Below are positions 45,631 through 57,454 of a stretch of 64,000 nt of DNA, one piece after another. The notes beneath the pieces were generated by a model. That model was not told where the DNA came from, ran no database searches, and saw only the letters and a program-made list of their open reading frames with translations. This DNA is from Spisula solida (taxonomy: Eukaryota > Mollusca > Bivalvia > Venerida > Mactridae), in the NCBI GenBank assembly GCA_947247005.1, contig OX365953.1:4779001-4843000 (forward strand). Direction: 5' to 3'. The translations under genes and the position numbers were made by a program. Each line of letters opens with the position of its first letter. The first letter of the stretch is position 1.

Positions 45631-48600
45631 CCCCCTGTAGCAACGTTAAATGTCGCATGGACGTTAAATGTAGCACTTGACGTGAAATGTCGCAAAGCTG
45701 ACACTAAATGTCGCACCCGACGCTCAATGTCGCAAACGCCCCTATGACGCTAAATGTCGCATCTGTGACGTTGAATGTCGCAACAAATTTGACTGACGTT
45801 AAACGTCGCAACACCAACGCAATCCTTTTAAAGCATATTTTGTAATATTATTGTTCTAGTTTTAGTCCAGACGTTTCCAAGAACAGTTATTTAGGGTTTA
45901 TCGGGATGCAAGGCCAAGTTTCCCAGTACAGTGTTTCGGAATGAACCGGATAGAATTTAAAACCAAATTTGATTAAATCAGACATTTCGAGTTAGGCAGT
46001 CTTTTGCACTTGAGTAAGCCAATGATATTGTGCAAAACTCAACTCTAGGTTTTGGTACCAAAAGAAGACACTGGTTAAATGATCTCAATGACCAGTTGTC
46101 TCTATAATTGTGTAAATACAGTAGTTGTTCCGTGTAAGGGCCCGACCCGTGGCAGGCGACCAGCGACTTTGTTCAGTGATGGCATGCATGTATAAGGCCA
46201 GAGTTTCTATGTTCCACGAGTTCCGAGATTCCCGTGCTTTGTGCGTATAATGACGTATGTATAAGGCCAGAGTTTCTATGTTCCACGAGTTCCAAGATTC
46301 CCGTGCTTTGTGCGTATAATGACGTATGTATAAGGCTAGAGTTTCTATGTTCCACGAGTTCCGAGATTCCCGTGCTTTGTACGTATAATGGCGTATGCAT
46401 CAGGCCAGAGTTTCTATGTTCCACGAGTTCCGAGATTCCCGTGCTTTGTACGTATACTGACGTATGTATAAGACCAGAGTTGCTATGTTCCATGAGTTCC
46501 GAGATTCCCGTGCTATGTACGTATACTGACGTATGTAGAAGGCCAGAGTTTCTATGTTCCACGAGTTCCAAGATTCCCGTGCTTTGTGCGTATAATGACG
46601 TATGTATAAGACCAGAGTTGCTATGTTCCACGAGTTCCGAGATTCCCGTGCTTTGTGCGTATAATGACGTATGTATAGGACCAGAGTTTCTATGTTCCAC
46701 GAGTTCCGAGATTCCCGTGATTTGTGCGTATAATGACGTATGTATAAGACCAGAGTTGCTATGTTACACGAGTTCCGAGATTCCCGTGCTTTGTATGTAT
46801 AATGACGTATGTATAAGACCAGAGTTGCTATGTTCCACAAGTTCCGAGATTCCCGTGCTTTGTACGTATAATGACGTATGTATAAGGCTAGAGTTTCTAT
46901 GATCCTCGAGTTCCGAGATTCCCGTGTTTTATACGTGTAATGACGTATGTATAAGGCAAGAGTTTCTATGATCCTGGAGTTCCGAGATGCCCGTGCTGTG
47001 TACGTATAATGACGTATGTATAAGGCTAGAGTTTCTATGATCCTAGAGTTCCGAGATTTCCGTGTTTTGTGCGTAAATGACGAATGTATAAGGCTAGATT
47101 TTCTATGATCCTCGAGTTCCGAGATTTCCGTGTTTTGTACGTAAAATGACGTATGTATAAGGCTAGAGTTTCTATGATCCACGAGTTCCGAGATTTCCGT
47201 GTTTTATACGTATAATGACGTATGTATAAGGCTAGAGTTTCTATGATCCTCGAGTTCCGAGATTCCCGTGCTTTGTGCGTATAATGACGTATGTATAAGG
47301 CTAGAGTTTCTATGATCATCGAGTTCCGAGATTCCCGTGCTTTGTGCGTATAATGACGTATGTATAAAGCTAGAGTTTCTATGATACTCGAGCTCCGAGA
47401 TTCCCGTGCTTTGTGCGTATAATGACGTATGTATAAGGCTAGAGTTTCTATGGGCCTCGAATTCCGAGATGCCCGTGTTTTGTACGTATAATGACGTATG
47501 TATAAGGCCAGACATTCTATTGTTCACCAGTTCCGACATTCGCGTTTTGTGTACGTATAATGACATATGTATAAGGCCAGAGTTTCTATGATCCATGAGT
47601 TCCGAGATTCCCTTGCTTTGTGCGTATAATGACGTATGTATAAGGCCAGAGTTTCTATGATCCACGAGTTCCGAGATTCCCGTGCTCTGTGCGTATAATG
47701 ACGTATGTATAAGGCTAGAGTTTCTAAGGTCCTAGAATTCCGAGATGCCCGTATTTTGTACGTATAATGACGTATGTATAAGACCAGAGTTTCTATGATC
47801 CTGGAGTTCCGAGATTCCCGTGCTGTGTACATATAATGACGTATGTATAAGGCAAGAGTTTCTATGATCCTGGAGTTCCGAGATTCCCGTGCTGTGTACG
47901 TAAAATGACGTATGTATAAGGCTAGAGTTTCTATGATCCTCGAGTTCCGAGATTTCCGTGTTTTGTGCGTATAATGACGTATGTATAAGGCTAGAGTTTC
48001 TATGATCCTCGAGTTCCGAGATTTCCGTGTTTTGTACGTATAATGACGTATGCATAAGGCTAGAGTTTCTATGATCCACGAGTTCCGAGATTCCCGTGCT
48101 TTGTGCGTATAATAACGTATGTATAAGGCCAGAGTTTCTATGATCCTCGAGTTCCGAGATTCCCGTGCTTTGTACGTATAATGACGTATGTATAAGGCCA
48201 GAGTTTCTATGATCCTCGAGTTCCGAGATTCCCGTGCTTTGTACGTATAATGACGTATGTATAAGGCTAGAGTTTCCATGATCCTCGAGTTCCGAGATTC
48301 CCGTGCTTTGTGCGTATAATGACGTATGTATAAGGCCAGAGTTTCTATGATCATCGAGTTCCGAGATTCCCGTGCTTTGTGCGTATAATGACGTATGTAT
48401 AAAGCTAGAGTTTCTATGTTCCACGAGTTCCGAGATTCCCGTGCTTTGTACGTATAATGGCGTATGCATCAGGCCAGAGTTTCTATGTTCCACGAGTTCC
48501 GAGATTCCCGTGCTTTGTACGTATACTGACGTATGTATAAGACCAGAGTTGCTATGTTCCACGAGTTCCAAGATTCCCGTGCTTTGTGCGTATAATGACG

Positions 48601-51600
48601 TATGTATAAGACCAGAGTTTCTATGTTCCACGAGTTCCGAGATTCCCGTGATTTGTGCGTATAATGACGTATGTATAAGACCAGAGTTTCTATGTTCCAC
48701 GAGTTCCGAGATTCCCGTGATTTGTGCGTATAATGACGTATGTATAAGACCAGAGTTGCTATGTTCCACGAGTTCCGAGATTCCCGTGCTTTGTATGTAT
48801 AATGACGTATGTATAAGACCAGAGTTGCTATGTTCCACAAGTTCCGAGATTCCCGTGCTTTGTACGTATAATGACGTATGTATAAGGCTAGAGTTTCTAT
48901 GATCCTCGAGTTCCGAGATTCCCGTGTTTTATACGTGTAATGACGTATGTATAAGGCAAGAGTTTCTATGATCCTGGAGTTCCGAGATTCCCGTGCTGTG
49001 TACCTATAATGCCGTATGTATAAGGCTAGAGTTTCTATGATCCACGAGTTCCGAGATTTCCGTGTTTTGTGCGTAAAATGACGTATGTATAAGGCTAGAG
49101 TTTCTATGATCCACGAGTTCCGAGATTTCCGTGCTTTGTGCGTATAATGACGTATGTATAAGGCTAGAGTTTCTATGGGCCTCGAATTCCGAGATGCCCG
49201 TGTTTTGTACGTATAATGACGTATGTATAAGGCCAGACATTCTATTGTTCACCAGTTCCGACATTCGCGTTTTGTGTACGTATAATGACATATGTATAAG
49301 GCCAGAGTTTCTATGATCCATGAGTTCCGAGATTCCCTTGCTTTGTGCGTATAATGACGTATGTATAAGGCCAGAGTTTCTATGATCCACGAGTTCCGAG
49401 ATTCCCGTGCTCTGTGCGTATAATGACGTATGTATAAGGCTAGAGTTTCTAAGGTCCTAGAATTCCGAGATGCCCGTATTTTGTACGTATAATGACGTAT
49501 GTATAAGACCAGAGTTTCTATGATCCTGGAGTTCCGAGATTCCCGTGCTGTGTACGTATAATGACGTATGTATAAGGCAAGAATTTCTATGATCCTGGAG
49601 TTCCGAGATTCCCGTGCTGTGTACGTATAATGACGTATGTATAAGGCTAGAGTTTCTATGATCCTCGAGTTCCGAGATTTCCGTGTTTTGTGCGTATAAT
49701 GACGTATGTATAAGGCTAGAGTTTCTATGATCCTCGAGTTCCGAGATTTCCGTGTTTTGTACGTATAATGACGTATGTATAAGGCTAGAGTTTCTATGAT
49801 CCACGAGTTCCGAGATTCCCGTGCTTTGTGCGTATAATAACGTATGTGTAAGGCCAGAGTTTCTATGATCCTCGAGTTCCGAGATTCCCGTGCTTTGTAC
49901 GTATAATGACGTATGTATAAGGCCAGAGTTTCTATGATCCTCGAGTTCCGAGATTCCCGTGCTTTGTACGTATAATGACGTATGTATATGGCTAGAGTTT
50001 CCATGATCCTCGAGTTCCGAGATTCCCGTGCTTTGTGCGTATAATGACGCATGTATAAGGCTAGAGTTTCTATGATCATCGAGTTCCGAGATTCCCGTGC
50101 TTTGTGCGCATAATGACGTATGTATAAAGCTAGAGTTTCTATGATACTCGAGCTCCGAGATTCCCGTGCTTTGTACGTATAATGACGTATGTATAAGGCT
50201 AGAGTTTCCATGATCCTCGAGTTCCGAGATTCCCGTGCTTTGTGCGTATAATGACGCATGTATAAGGCTAGAGTTTCTATGATCATCGAGCTCCGAGATT
50301 CCCGTGCTTTGTGCGTATAATGACGTATGTATAAGGCTAGAGTTTCTATGATCCACGAGTTCCGAGATTCCCATGCTTTGTGCGTATAATGACGTATGTA
50401 TAATGCTAGAGTTTCTATGATACTCGAGCTCCGAGATTCCCGTGCTTTGTGCGTATAATGACGTATGTATAAGGCTAGAGTTTCTATGTTCCTCGAATTC
50501 CGAGATGCCCGTATTTTGTACGTATACTGACGTATGTATAAAGCCAGAGTTTCTATGTTCCACGAGTTCCGAGATGCCGTATTTTGTACGTATACTGACG
50601 TATGTATAAGGCCAGAGTTTCTATGTTCCACGAGTTCCGAGATGCCCGTATTTTGTACGTATACTGACGTATGTATAAGGCCAGAGTTTCTATGATCCAC
50701 GAGTTCCGAGATGCCCGTATTTTGTACGTATACTGACGTGTGTAGAAGGCCAGAGTTTCTATGTTCCAAGAGTTCCAAGATTCCCGTGCTTTGTACGTAT
50801 AATGACGTATGTATATGGCCAGAGTTTCTATGATCCACGAATTCCGAGATTCCCGTGTTTTGTACGTAAAATGACGTATGTATAAGGCTAGAGTTTCTTT
50901 GATCCTGGAGTTCCGAGATTCCCGTATTTTGTACGTATAATGACGCATGTATAAGACCAGAGTTTCTATGATCCTGGAGTTCAGAGATTCCCGTGCTTTG
51001 AACGTATAATGACGTATGTATAAGGCTAGAGTTTCTATGATCCTGGAGTTCCGAGATTCCCGTATTTTGTACGTATAATGACGCATGTATAAGACCAGAG
51101 TTTCTATGATCCTGGAGTTCCGAGATTCCCGTGCTTTGTGCGTATAATGACGTATGTATAAGGCCAGAGTTTCTAAGATCCACGAGTTCCGAGATTCCCG
51201 TGTTTTATACGTATAATGTCGTATGTATAAGGCCAGAGTTTCTAAGATCCACGAGTTCCGAGATTCCCATGTTTTGTACGTATAATGACGTATGGATAAA
51301 GCCAGAGTTTCTATGATCCTTGAGTTCCGAGATTCCCGTGCTCTGTGCGTATAATGACGTATGTATAAGGCTAGAGTTTCATGTTCCACGAGTTCCGAGA
51401 TTCTCGTGTTACGTACGTATACTAGTAATTAAGAAATAAACTATGAAAAACTGTTGTATACCGGCTGTTTTACAATGGTTTGGTGTTCTGACGCGTACGG
51501 CCTTAGTGGTTAATAACAAGCGTCAGAACGACATAATAAGTATGCGATCGAGTTGGTTCTTTTTTGGTCTCTTCCAGTTGTAATAAACATACTAAAAATA

Positions 51601-52394
51601 CCGGAATTGGTTTGCACATATATTGGAATTCGAACCCATATTGTACACGGTAAGTCCCGAATCGTCTAAGAAGTAACGGTGTCTCCAAGGTTGTTCCCCG
51701 GTTAGACATGTTACCTACCGGTTCATACATCGGGACCAACCGGGGATGCCAAACCGGCACAGTAAGACTAGGGTTCTGTCAGCTCAGAACCGGGATACAC
51801 CGTGGCTATACCGGGATAATCCGTACTGATTCCGGGATGCAACATCGCGCTAGAGCTAAGTGAAGCTAAGCCCCGGATGCAACCCAGTTTTGACTTCATA
51901 TTCCGAGTATGTGGAAATCTTGACCATTCCACCCGGTAGCTCCTGATGACTACACGAGACTTTAAACATTTGAAAACAATCGGGCGTCTTTTGCCAGTTT
52001 GTAAGATTATCACGATTCACCACGGTTCGTCTTGGCGATCCAGTGGTGTTACAGTTGTAACTGAACCGGGTATACCAAGTTAGATTCGGTTCATCCGGTA
52101 AACTCGTAATAACTGTTCTTGGTTACGTCTGGACTAAAACTAGAGCAGTAATACACTGTACTACAAAAGAGTGTTTATAAAGGATTGCGACATTTAGCGT
52201 TGATGTTGCGACATTTAACGTCAGTCCAATTTGTTGGGACATTTAACGTCACAGATGCGACATTTAGCGTCACAGATGCGACATTTAGCGTCAGGGACGT
52301 TTGGGACTACATTTATAAGCTTCGGTTGCGACATTTAGCGACAGCCTTGCGGCATTTAACGTCAAGTGCGACATTTAACGTTGCTACACCCCCA
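45631..52394. mobile_element. Foldback element C: TIRs around a 69-bp satellite
   Basis: The left end GTAGCAACGTTAAATGTCGCA is exactly inverted on the right near 52365-52386. Subterminal copies of GACGTTAAATGTCGCA-type motifs fill about 190 bp each side. Inner TIR homology continues (TTCTAGTTTTAGTCCAGACG and CCAAGAACAGTTATT at 45858-45895, inverted at 52105-52145). The interior is the 69-bp array 46190-51415. The right side carries about 580 bp of extra CCGG-rich sequence. Confidence 0.8.
46190..51415. repeat. 69-bp satellite array, about 76 copies, with 1725-bp higher-order repeat
   Basis: Unit contains CGTATAATGACGTATGTATA, GAGTTTCTATG and TTCCGAGATTCCCGTGC. A distinctive run of variant units at 47406-47660 recurs at 49131-49385, an offset of 1725 = 25 x 69. 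Because 69 is divisible by three, open frames up to 644 codons occur on both strands. I do not regard them as genes. Confidence 0.95.
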
Positions 52395-53886
52395 GAAACG
52401 GTAATATAGACTTTGATTATGAGTTACCCCTGTTTGTTTTTGTATTATTTAACTAGTACTTGTAGTGCATTCACCGGTAGTTTACTAGAACATGTATTCG
52501 CGTGTGCACCTGTCTATTGAAACCACGGCCCAAACCCCGGGAAGGTCGGGGTAGCGGGGTAACAGTCCCGTGCATTACATTTCCAATGTCCCCGAACTGC
52601 CAGGTGAGTGCGGGGCTTTTGTTTCGCGAAAAAATAGCAGGGGAATACAGTCGTGAGGTATAGGGCGGGGCAATCAAAACAGAAAGAAACCTTCGTTCAA
52701 TTGGCGTTTATTAATACAAACAATATAACAATTTCGCACACATATTATTAGTCTGATAATACAAGGCATGCATGAACATGTAGTAAACATGTACATGTAT
52801 ATCATAGAGGTTCATAACAAACGAAGCATGATATCAAAGAATACGTGTATGATCTTTGATAATATTTACAATAAATCACAGTTTAACACAGTTTGGTCGA
52901 TTGATAAATAAATACATGTAATGAAATTACGAATTTAAGGGGGCATACTCAGAAACTGGAGTGTCTTGGTTTGCATACAACAAAATTGCGTTTATCACTT
53001 GTAAAACCATTTATTACCGTAAAATCAAAGAATACTTTGACTTCAAAATTTACTATATAACGCGCGCTTCGACATTTTGTATATCGATTTGAATAAAAGG
53101 CTGTCAGCCTTTTATTGAAGACAACGCTATTTAGATATTCTTGAAATATTTTTTTTTAAAAACTAGCAGGATATTTCGTTACTTTTTGTAACTATTTTAC
53201 AGGGTTTTCATTATTGACTTAGATATTAAAATGATACCAATTTGATTGCTATTCGAGACACTTCAATTCCAGGACATGCCCCTTTAGTTCTGAAATAAGC
53301 ATTGTCAGTAAAGTGATCTATAATAAGGGAGGTTACCCAGGTTAGTGACAAATAAATTATCTCCCTTGTACGATAAAGCCCGAGGTAGACCAATGAGCAC
53401 ATCGAGGTCCTCGGACTTTATCGTTGGTTGTAATAGACTGTGTAGCAGCAATACCACGAGCCTTTGACATCATTAAAGGCTACACTTCCAAGACGAAATT
53501 TGCTCCGCTGCATAAAATAGCCGTAAGTATTTTATTTCCTTATCAGCAGCTAGGCCGTTTTCCAACACCTTGTGAAACCTCCAGTGTTTGAAGCCGTCTT
53601 TTTTCCCATTGTTTCAGAGGGTGCTGATAGGGATGATACATTTCATAGAAAGCTTACATTTGTTCCCTTACACTGGCGTATGTTTCATAGATAGCAGTAT
53701 AGAAATAACATACATTTATGTTTTCGAAGTCTAGCAAAATTCGTCTTGGATTTGTAGCCCTTAGAGATGTAAAAGTCACGTGGTATTTCTACACTGAAGT
53801 AAGATAGTTCTGTTTTTACATATGTCATAATGACATTTATATCTTCTGTGTTGCACTAACTATTTATGTTTCTATGATGTATAGCA
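52395..53886. other. No gene seen; 3' flank of the GPCR with one MITE
   Basis: Apart from the MITE at 52936-53285, an inverted pair around 53330-53420 (CGATAAAGCCCGAGG and CCTCGGACTTTATCG) forms a hairpin. AATAAA on the minus strand at about 53529 could serve the receptor transcript. Confidence 0.4.
52936..53285. mobile_element. MITE with GGGGCAT ends
   Basis: The left end TAAGGGGGCATACTCAGAAAC ... GGAGTGTCT is mirrored by AGACACTTCAATTCCAGG ... ATGCCCCTTTA. It is about 350 bp, non-coding, downstream of the GPCR. Confidence 0.6.
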
Positions 53887-53922
53887 ACGCATGTCAAATT
53901 TTAAGCACATTGATTCGTACAC
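53887..53922 (-). pseudogene. Duplicated fragment of the GPCR C-terminal coding end
   Basis: The 36 bp match 55664-55699 with one mismatch. On the minus strand they read in frame as VYESMCLKFDMR, followed here by CYTS and stop. It is probably the original end of the receptor, now separated from the rest by the array at 53923-55663. Confidence 0.7.
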
Positions 53923-55663
53923 TTAAAAAATAGAGATAAACGTCGTTACTAGCGGCGACACAACGTTACCACAAGCGATATCAGAAAGTCACCGCTAGCG
54001 GCATCACAACGTCACCACTAGCGATATCACAAGGTCACCACTAGCGATATCACAACTAGTGACCACACAACATCACCACTAGCGACATCACAACGTCACC
54101 ACTAGCGACATCACAACTAGTGTCCACACAACGTCACCGCTAGCGGCATCACAACGTCACCACTAGCGATATCACAACGTCACCACTAGCGCCATCACAA
54201 CGTAACAAATTGAGACCACACAACGTCACCACTAGCGCCATCACAACGTAACAAATTGAGACCACACAACGTCACCACTAGCGACCACACAATGTCACCA
54301 CTAGCGGCCTCACATCGTCACCACTAGCGACCACACAACGTCACCACTAGCGACCACACAACTTCACAACTTGCGACTACACAACGTCACCACTAGCGCC
54401 ATCAAAACGTAACAAATTGAGACCACACATCGTCACCACTAGCGACCACACAACGTCACCACTAGCGACTACACAACGTCACCACTAGCGACCACACAGC
54501 GTCACCACTAGCGGCATCACAACGTAACAAATTGCGATATCACAACGTCACCACTAGCGGCCTCACATCGTCACCAATAGCGACCAAACAACGTCACCAC
54601 TAGCGACCACACAACTTCACAACTTGCGACCACACAACGTCACCACTAGCGCCATCACAACGTAACAAATTGAGACCACACAACGTCACCACTAGCGCCA
54701 TCACAACGTAACAAATTGAGACCACACAACGTCACCACTAGCGACCACACAATGTCACCACTAGCGGCCTCACATCGTCACCACTAGCGACCACACAACG
54801 TCACCACTAGCGACCACACAACTTCACAACTTGCGACTACACAACGTCACCACTAGCGCCATCAAAACGTAACAAATTGAGACCACACATCGTCACCACT
54901 AGCGACCACACAACGTCACCACTAGCGACTACACAACGTCACCACTAGCGACCACACAGCGTCACCACTAGCGGCATCACAACGTAACAAATTGCGATAT
55001 CACAACGCCACCACTAGCGGCCTCACATCGTCACCACTAGCGACCACACAACGTCACCACTAGCGACCACACAACGTCACCACTAGCGACTACACAACGT
55101 CACCACTAGCGACTACACAACGTCACCACTAGCGACCACACAGCGTCACCACTAGCGGCATCACAACGTCACCACTAGCGACCACACAACGTCACCACAA
55201 GCGACCATACATCGTCACCACTAGCGACCACACAACGTCACCACAAGCGACCATACATCGTCACCACTAGCGACTACACATCGTCACCACTAGCGATCAC
55301 ACAACGTCACCACTAGCGACTACACATCGTCACCACTAGCGACCTCACAACGTCACCACAGGCGACCATACATCGTCACCACTAGCGACTACACATCGTC
55401 ACCACTAGCGACCACACAGCGTCACCACAAGCGACCATATATTGTCACCACTAGCGACTACACATCGTCACCACTAGCGACCACACAACGTCACCACAAG
55501 CGACCATACATCGTCACCACTAGCGACCACACAACGTCACCACAAGCGACCATACATCGTCACCACTAGCGACCACACAACGTCACCACAAGCGACCATA
55601 CATCGTCACCACTAGCGACCATACATCGTCACCACTAGCGACCACACATCGTCATCACTAGTG
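53923..55663. repeat. 23-bp satellite array (~75 copies) with a 460-bp higher-order repeat
   Basis: Unit: CGTCACCACTAGCGACCACAC plus AA. A block starting CGTAACAAATTGAGACCACA at 54201 recurs at 54661, an offset of 460 = 20 x 23. Near 55200-55600 units alternate as 46-bp dimers (CCATACATCGTC / CCACACAACGTC). It is flanked by the 36-bp direct duplication and supplies the stop codon of the GPCR. Confidence 0.95.
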
Positions 55664-57079
55664 ACGCATGTCCAATTTTAAGCACATTGATTCGTACACG
55701 CGCATAAGACTTTTCCGAACTCGTTTGTTCTGTATAAGATACCAGAGTGGGTAGATAGGAGCGTTGAGAAAAAATGCTAGCTTTGTAAATAACAAAATAA
55801 GAACACGATGTTGTTGCCTGTTAGCATTTAGCACATATGGCAGGGTACACACAAACATGGGTAGTGAACAAGCAATGAAGGACGCTAGCATGACCAGCGA
55901 GTTTTTCGTTGCACTGTTAAAACCAACTCTATCTCGTCTTAAAAAGTGGTTCTTCAACGCCGAGTCATTTTTCATGTTTTGATATCGGTGCATGTCGGCA
56001 CGTGCAGAAATATCAGTAAACTCATCACATTTTGATTTTACTGAGTTGTTACTAGCAGTGCTGCGAGTTAGCTGTAGGGGACGCTTCTGAAGAATCTGAC
56101 GTCGCATTTGTGTTGCGAGAATTGGGTTTTCAAGCGCAATAATATCCTCGAACGTCAGCACGCTAACACTGTCGTTTCGCTGATAATGCACAACAAATTC
56201 ACTGTCAAATTTAACATCTCTTTTAGAAATGGAATAAATAGCTTTGTCCGTCTGTCCGACTGAGTGCGTTCCAGTTGGTTGTGTAGTCTGTTCAGGCACT
56301 CCATTGCTTATATCCGATAGTAAACTTAGAGCTCGGGTTGTAGACGGAGTTACCCGATTCCTCCCGAAGAAACTCCCTTTCCCCTTGTTTAAAGTTTTAA
56401 ACACAGTGCGATAAGACACGGTAATAATCACAGACATTATCAGGAACGTCAACAAATTAATCACAACGATCCCCAACATCTGCGCAGAGTATTTCACATT
56501 TTCAGTACAAATTGTAAACACTTGTTGAAATGGATTAAGCGTCAAACAGGCGCTTGCATCATGCTCGATGTTAGATAGGCACACCATTAAACTGACCAAT
56601 AGTGACGTCGCCCATGACGTCACTATGCAACGTGTTATCACCTGACGCCGCCTTCGTATCGACAGGGATGTTCGGCGGATGATTGTTGACCGGTAATAGC
56701 TGATGGACGCGAACGTTCCCCAGTATTGTAGAAAACAATTAGAGGTCAGAAATAAATGGAACCCTGTGAGAATGTTTGTATTTCGTTTGAAATCATCTGA
56801 TAACAATAAGGACACTAGTGACAAGACCATATTAAAACATAGCACGAGATTGTTAGCACAGATGTTTATTAGATGGCTATTAGCGGGCGTCTTGAGGGTA
56901 GGTGAGTTGTTGATTATAATAATTAAAAGACAGTTGCAGAATAGTCCAACAACGACGTTTATTGTTATGTAAACAATACTAAGTACAGTAGCTGACGTAG
57001 GAATTGTCCAGATCGTTAAGTCCCCTGTTGATATTGCACTTTCGTTCGACGTTAGATTCCATGGATCTAGGGTTGTCAT
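55658..57079 (-). CDS. Orphan rhodopsin-like (class A) G-protein-coupled receptor, intronless coding region, 473 aa
   Basis: Seven hydrophobic segments are visible at about 30-56, 67-93, 113-135, 147-170, 198-225, 391-415 and 425-450. Class A landmarks are N49 in TM1, C115 at the top of TM3 with cysteines at 178 and 191 in loop 2, W156 in TM4, P407 in TM6, P444 and Y447 in TM7, and a basic helix 8 (NKRVRKSL). Several key residues are altered: N77 replaces the TM2 aspartate, YYR at 128-130 replaces DRY, TM5 lacks the usual proline, and Y443 replaces the Asn of NPxxY. There is no retinal lysine at the expected TM7 site. N-glycosylation sequons occur at N8 and N12. The third cytoplasmic loop is very long (about 226-390). 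The ligand is not predictable. A good acceptor (TTTTTCTTCCAG) ends at 57112, 32 nt before the ATG, implying an upstream 5' UTR exon. The last residues (MRH, stop) derive from an adjoining satellite array. Confidence 0.85.
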   Translation of the reverse strand: MTTLDPWNLTSNESAISTGDLTIWTIPTSATVLSIVYITINVVVGLFCNCLLIIIINNSPTLKTPANSHLINICANNLVLCFNMVLSLVSLLLSDDFKRNTNILTGFHLFLTSNCFLQYWGTFASISYYRSTIIRRTSLSIRRRRQVITRCIVTSWATSLLVSLMVCLSNIEHDASACLTLNPFQQVFTICTENVKYSAQMLGIVVINLLTFLIMSVIITVSYRTVFKTLNKGKGSFFGRNRVTPSTTRALSLLSDISNGVPEQTTQPTGTHSVGQTDKAIYSISKRDVKFDSEFVVHYQRNDSVSVLTFEDIIALENPILATQMRRQILQKRPLQLTRSTASNNSVKSKCDEFTDISARADMHRYQNMKNDSALKNHFLRRDRVGFNSATKNSLVMLASFIACSLPMFVCTLPYVLNANRQQHRVLILLFTKLAFFLNAPIYPLWYLIQNKRVRKSLMRVYESMCLKLDMRH

Positions 57080-57085
57080 GGCAAC
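57072..57085. promoter_or_regulatory. X-box-like palindrome overlapping the GPCR start codon
   Basis: The plus strand reads GTTGTCATGGCAAC (coding strand GTTGCCATGACAAC), one position off the perfect RFX palindrome, with the receptor ATG at its centre. Confidence 0.3.
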
Positions 57086-57110
57086 GGAAGTAGAGGCAAA
57101 TCAACAAGCG

Positions 57111-57125
57111 CCTGGAAGAAAAAGA
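57111..57125 (-). promoter_or_regulatory. Splice acceptor for a 5' UTR intron of the GPCR gene
   Basis: On the minus strand a pyrimidine tract (CTTTTTCTTCC) runs into AG at 57113-57112. The receptor ATG follows at 57079. No matching first exon was identified upstream. Confidence 0.55.
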
Positions 57126-57454
57126 CGATCAATTAAACACCGAGTGTAGCATTAATGTGACATCATTAGTCAAGTTATTTGTAAATGTTCTGTGGTATAG
57201 CATTCATAAAATGGCGAGTATATTGATTTGAAGCAGACGGATCAAATACTTATATACGCAGATGCCACAGGGAAGGTGTGTCTGTTAAAGTAACGGATGG
57301 AGTTACCAGGTTGATTAACCAAATACGATATGGAGATTCACATGATATAGCGATGTCTAATTATATACATGTACTTTAAACTCATTACAGATCAACATCA
57401 CCATGATCACGGGCGACTCTTTGCATGATACCGCATGCCAATATGTTGTTGTTT

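Noticed and set aside
46173..51389. Long open reading frames (up to 644 codons) through the 69-bp array on both strands
   Set aside because: The unit is 23 codons long, so any stop-free frame stays open. Overlapping frames on both strands are equally open, with no start context, splice structure or protein motif.
46190..51415. CRISPR-like array
   Set aside because: Repeats are contiguous 69-bp tandem units without unique spacers, in an animal genome.
43703..55663. Units of 23, 46 and 69 bp might be one family
   Set aside because: The three consensus sequences do not align. The shared factor of 23 looks like coincidence.
55658..57079. Opsin identity for the GPCR because of a lysine in TM7
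   Set aside because: K433 is four residues from the retinal-binding position, which is F437 when P444 is aligned to P7.50.
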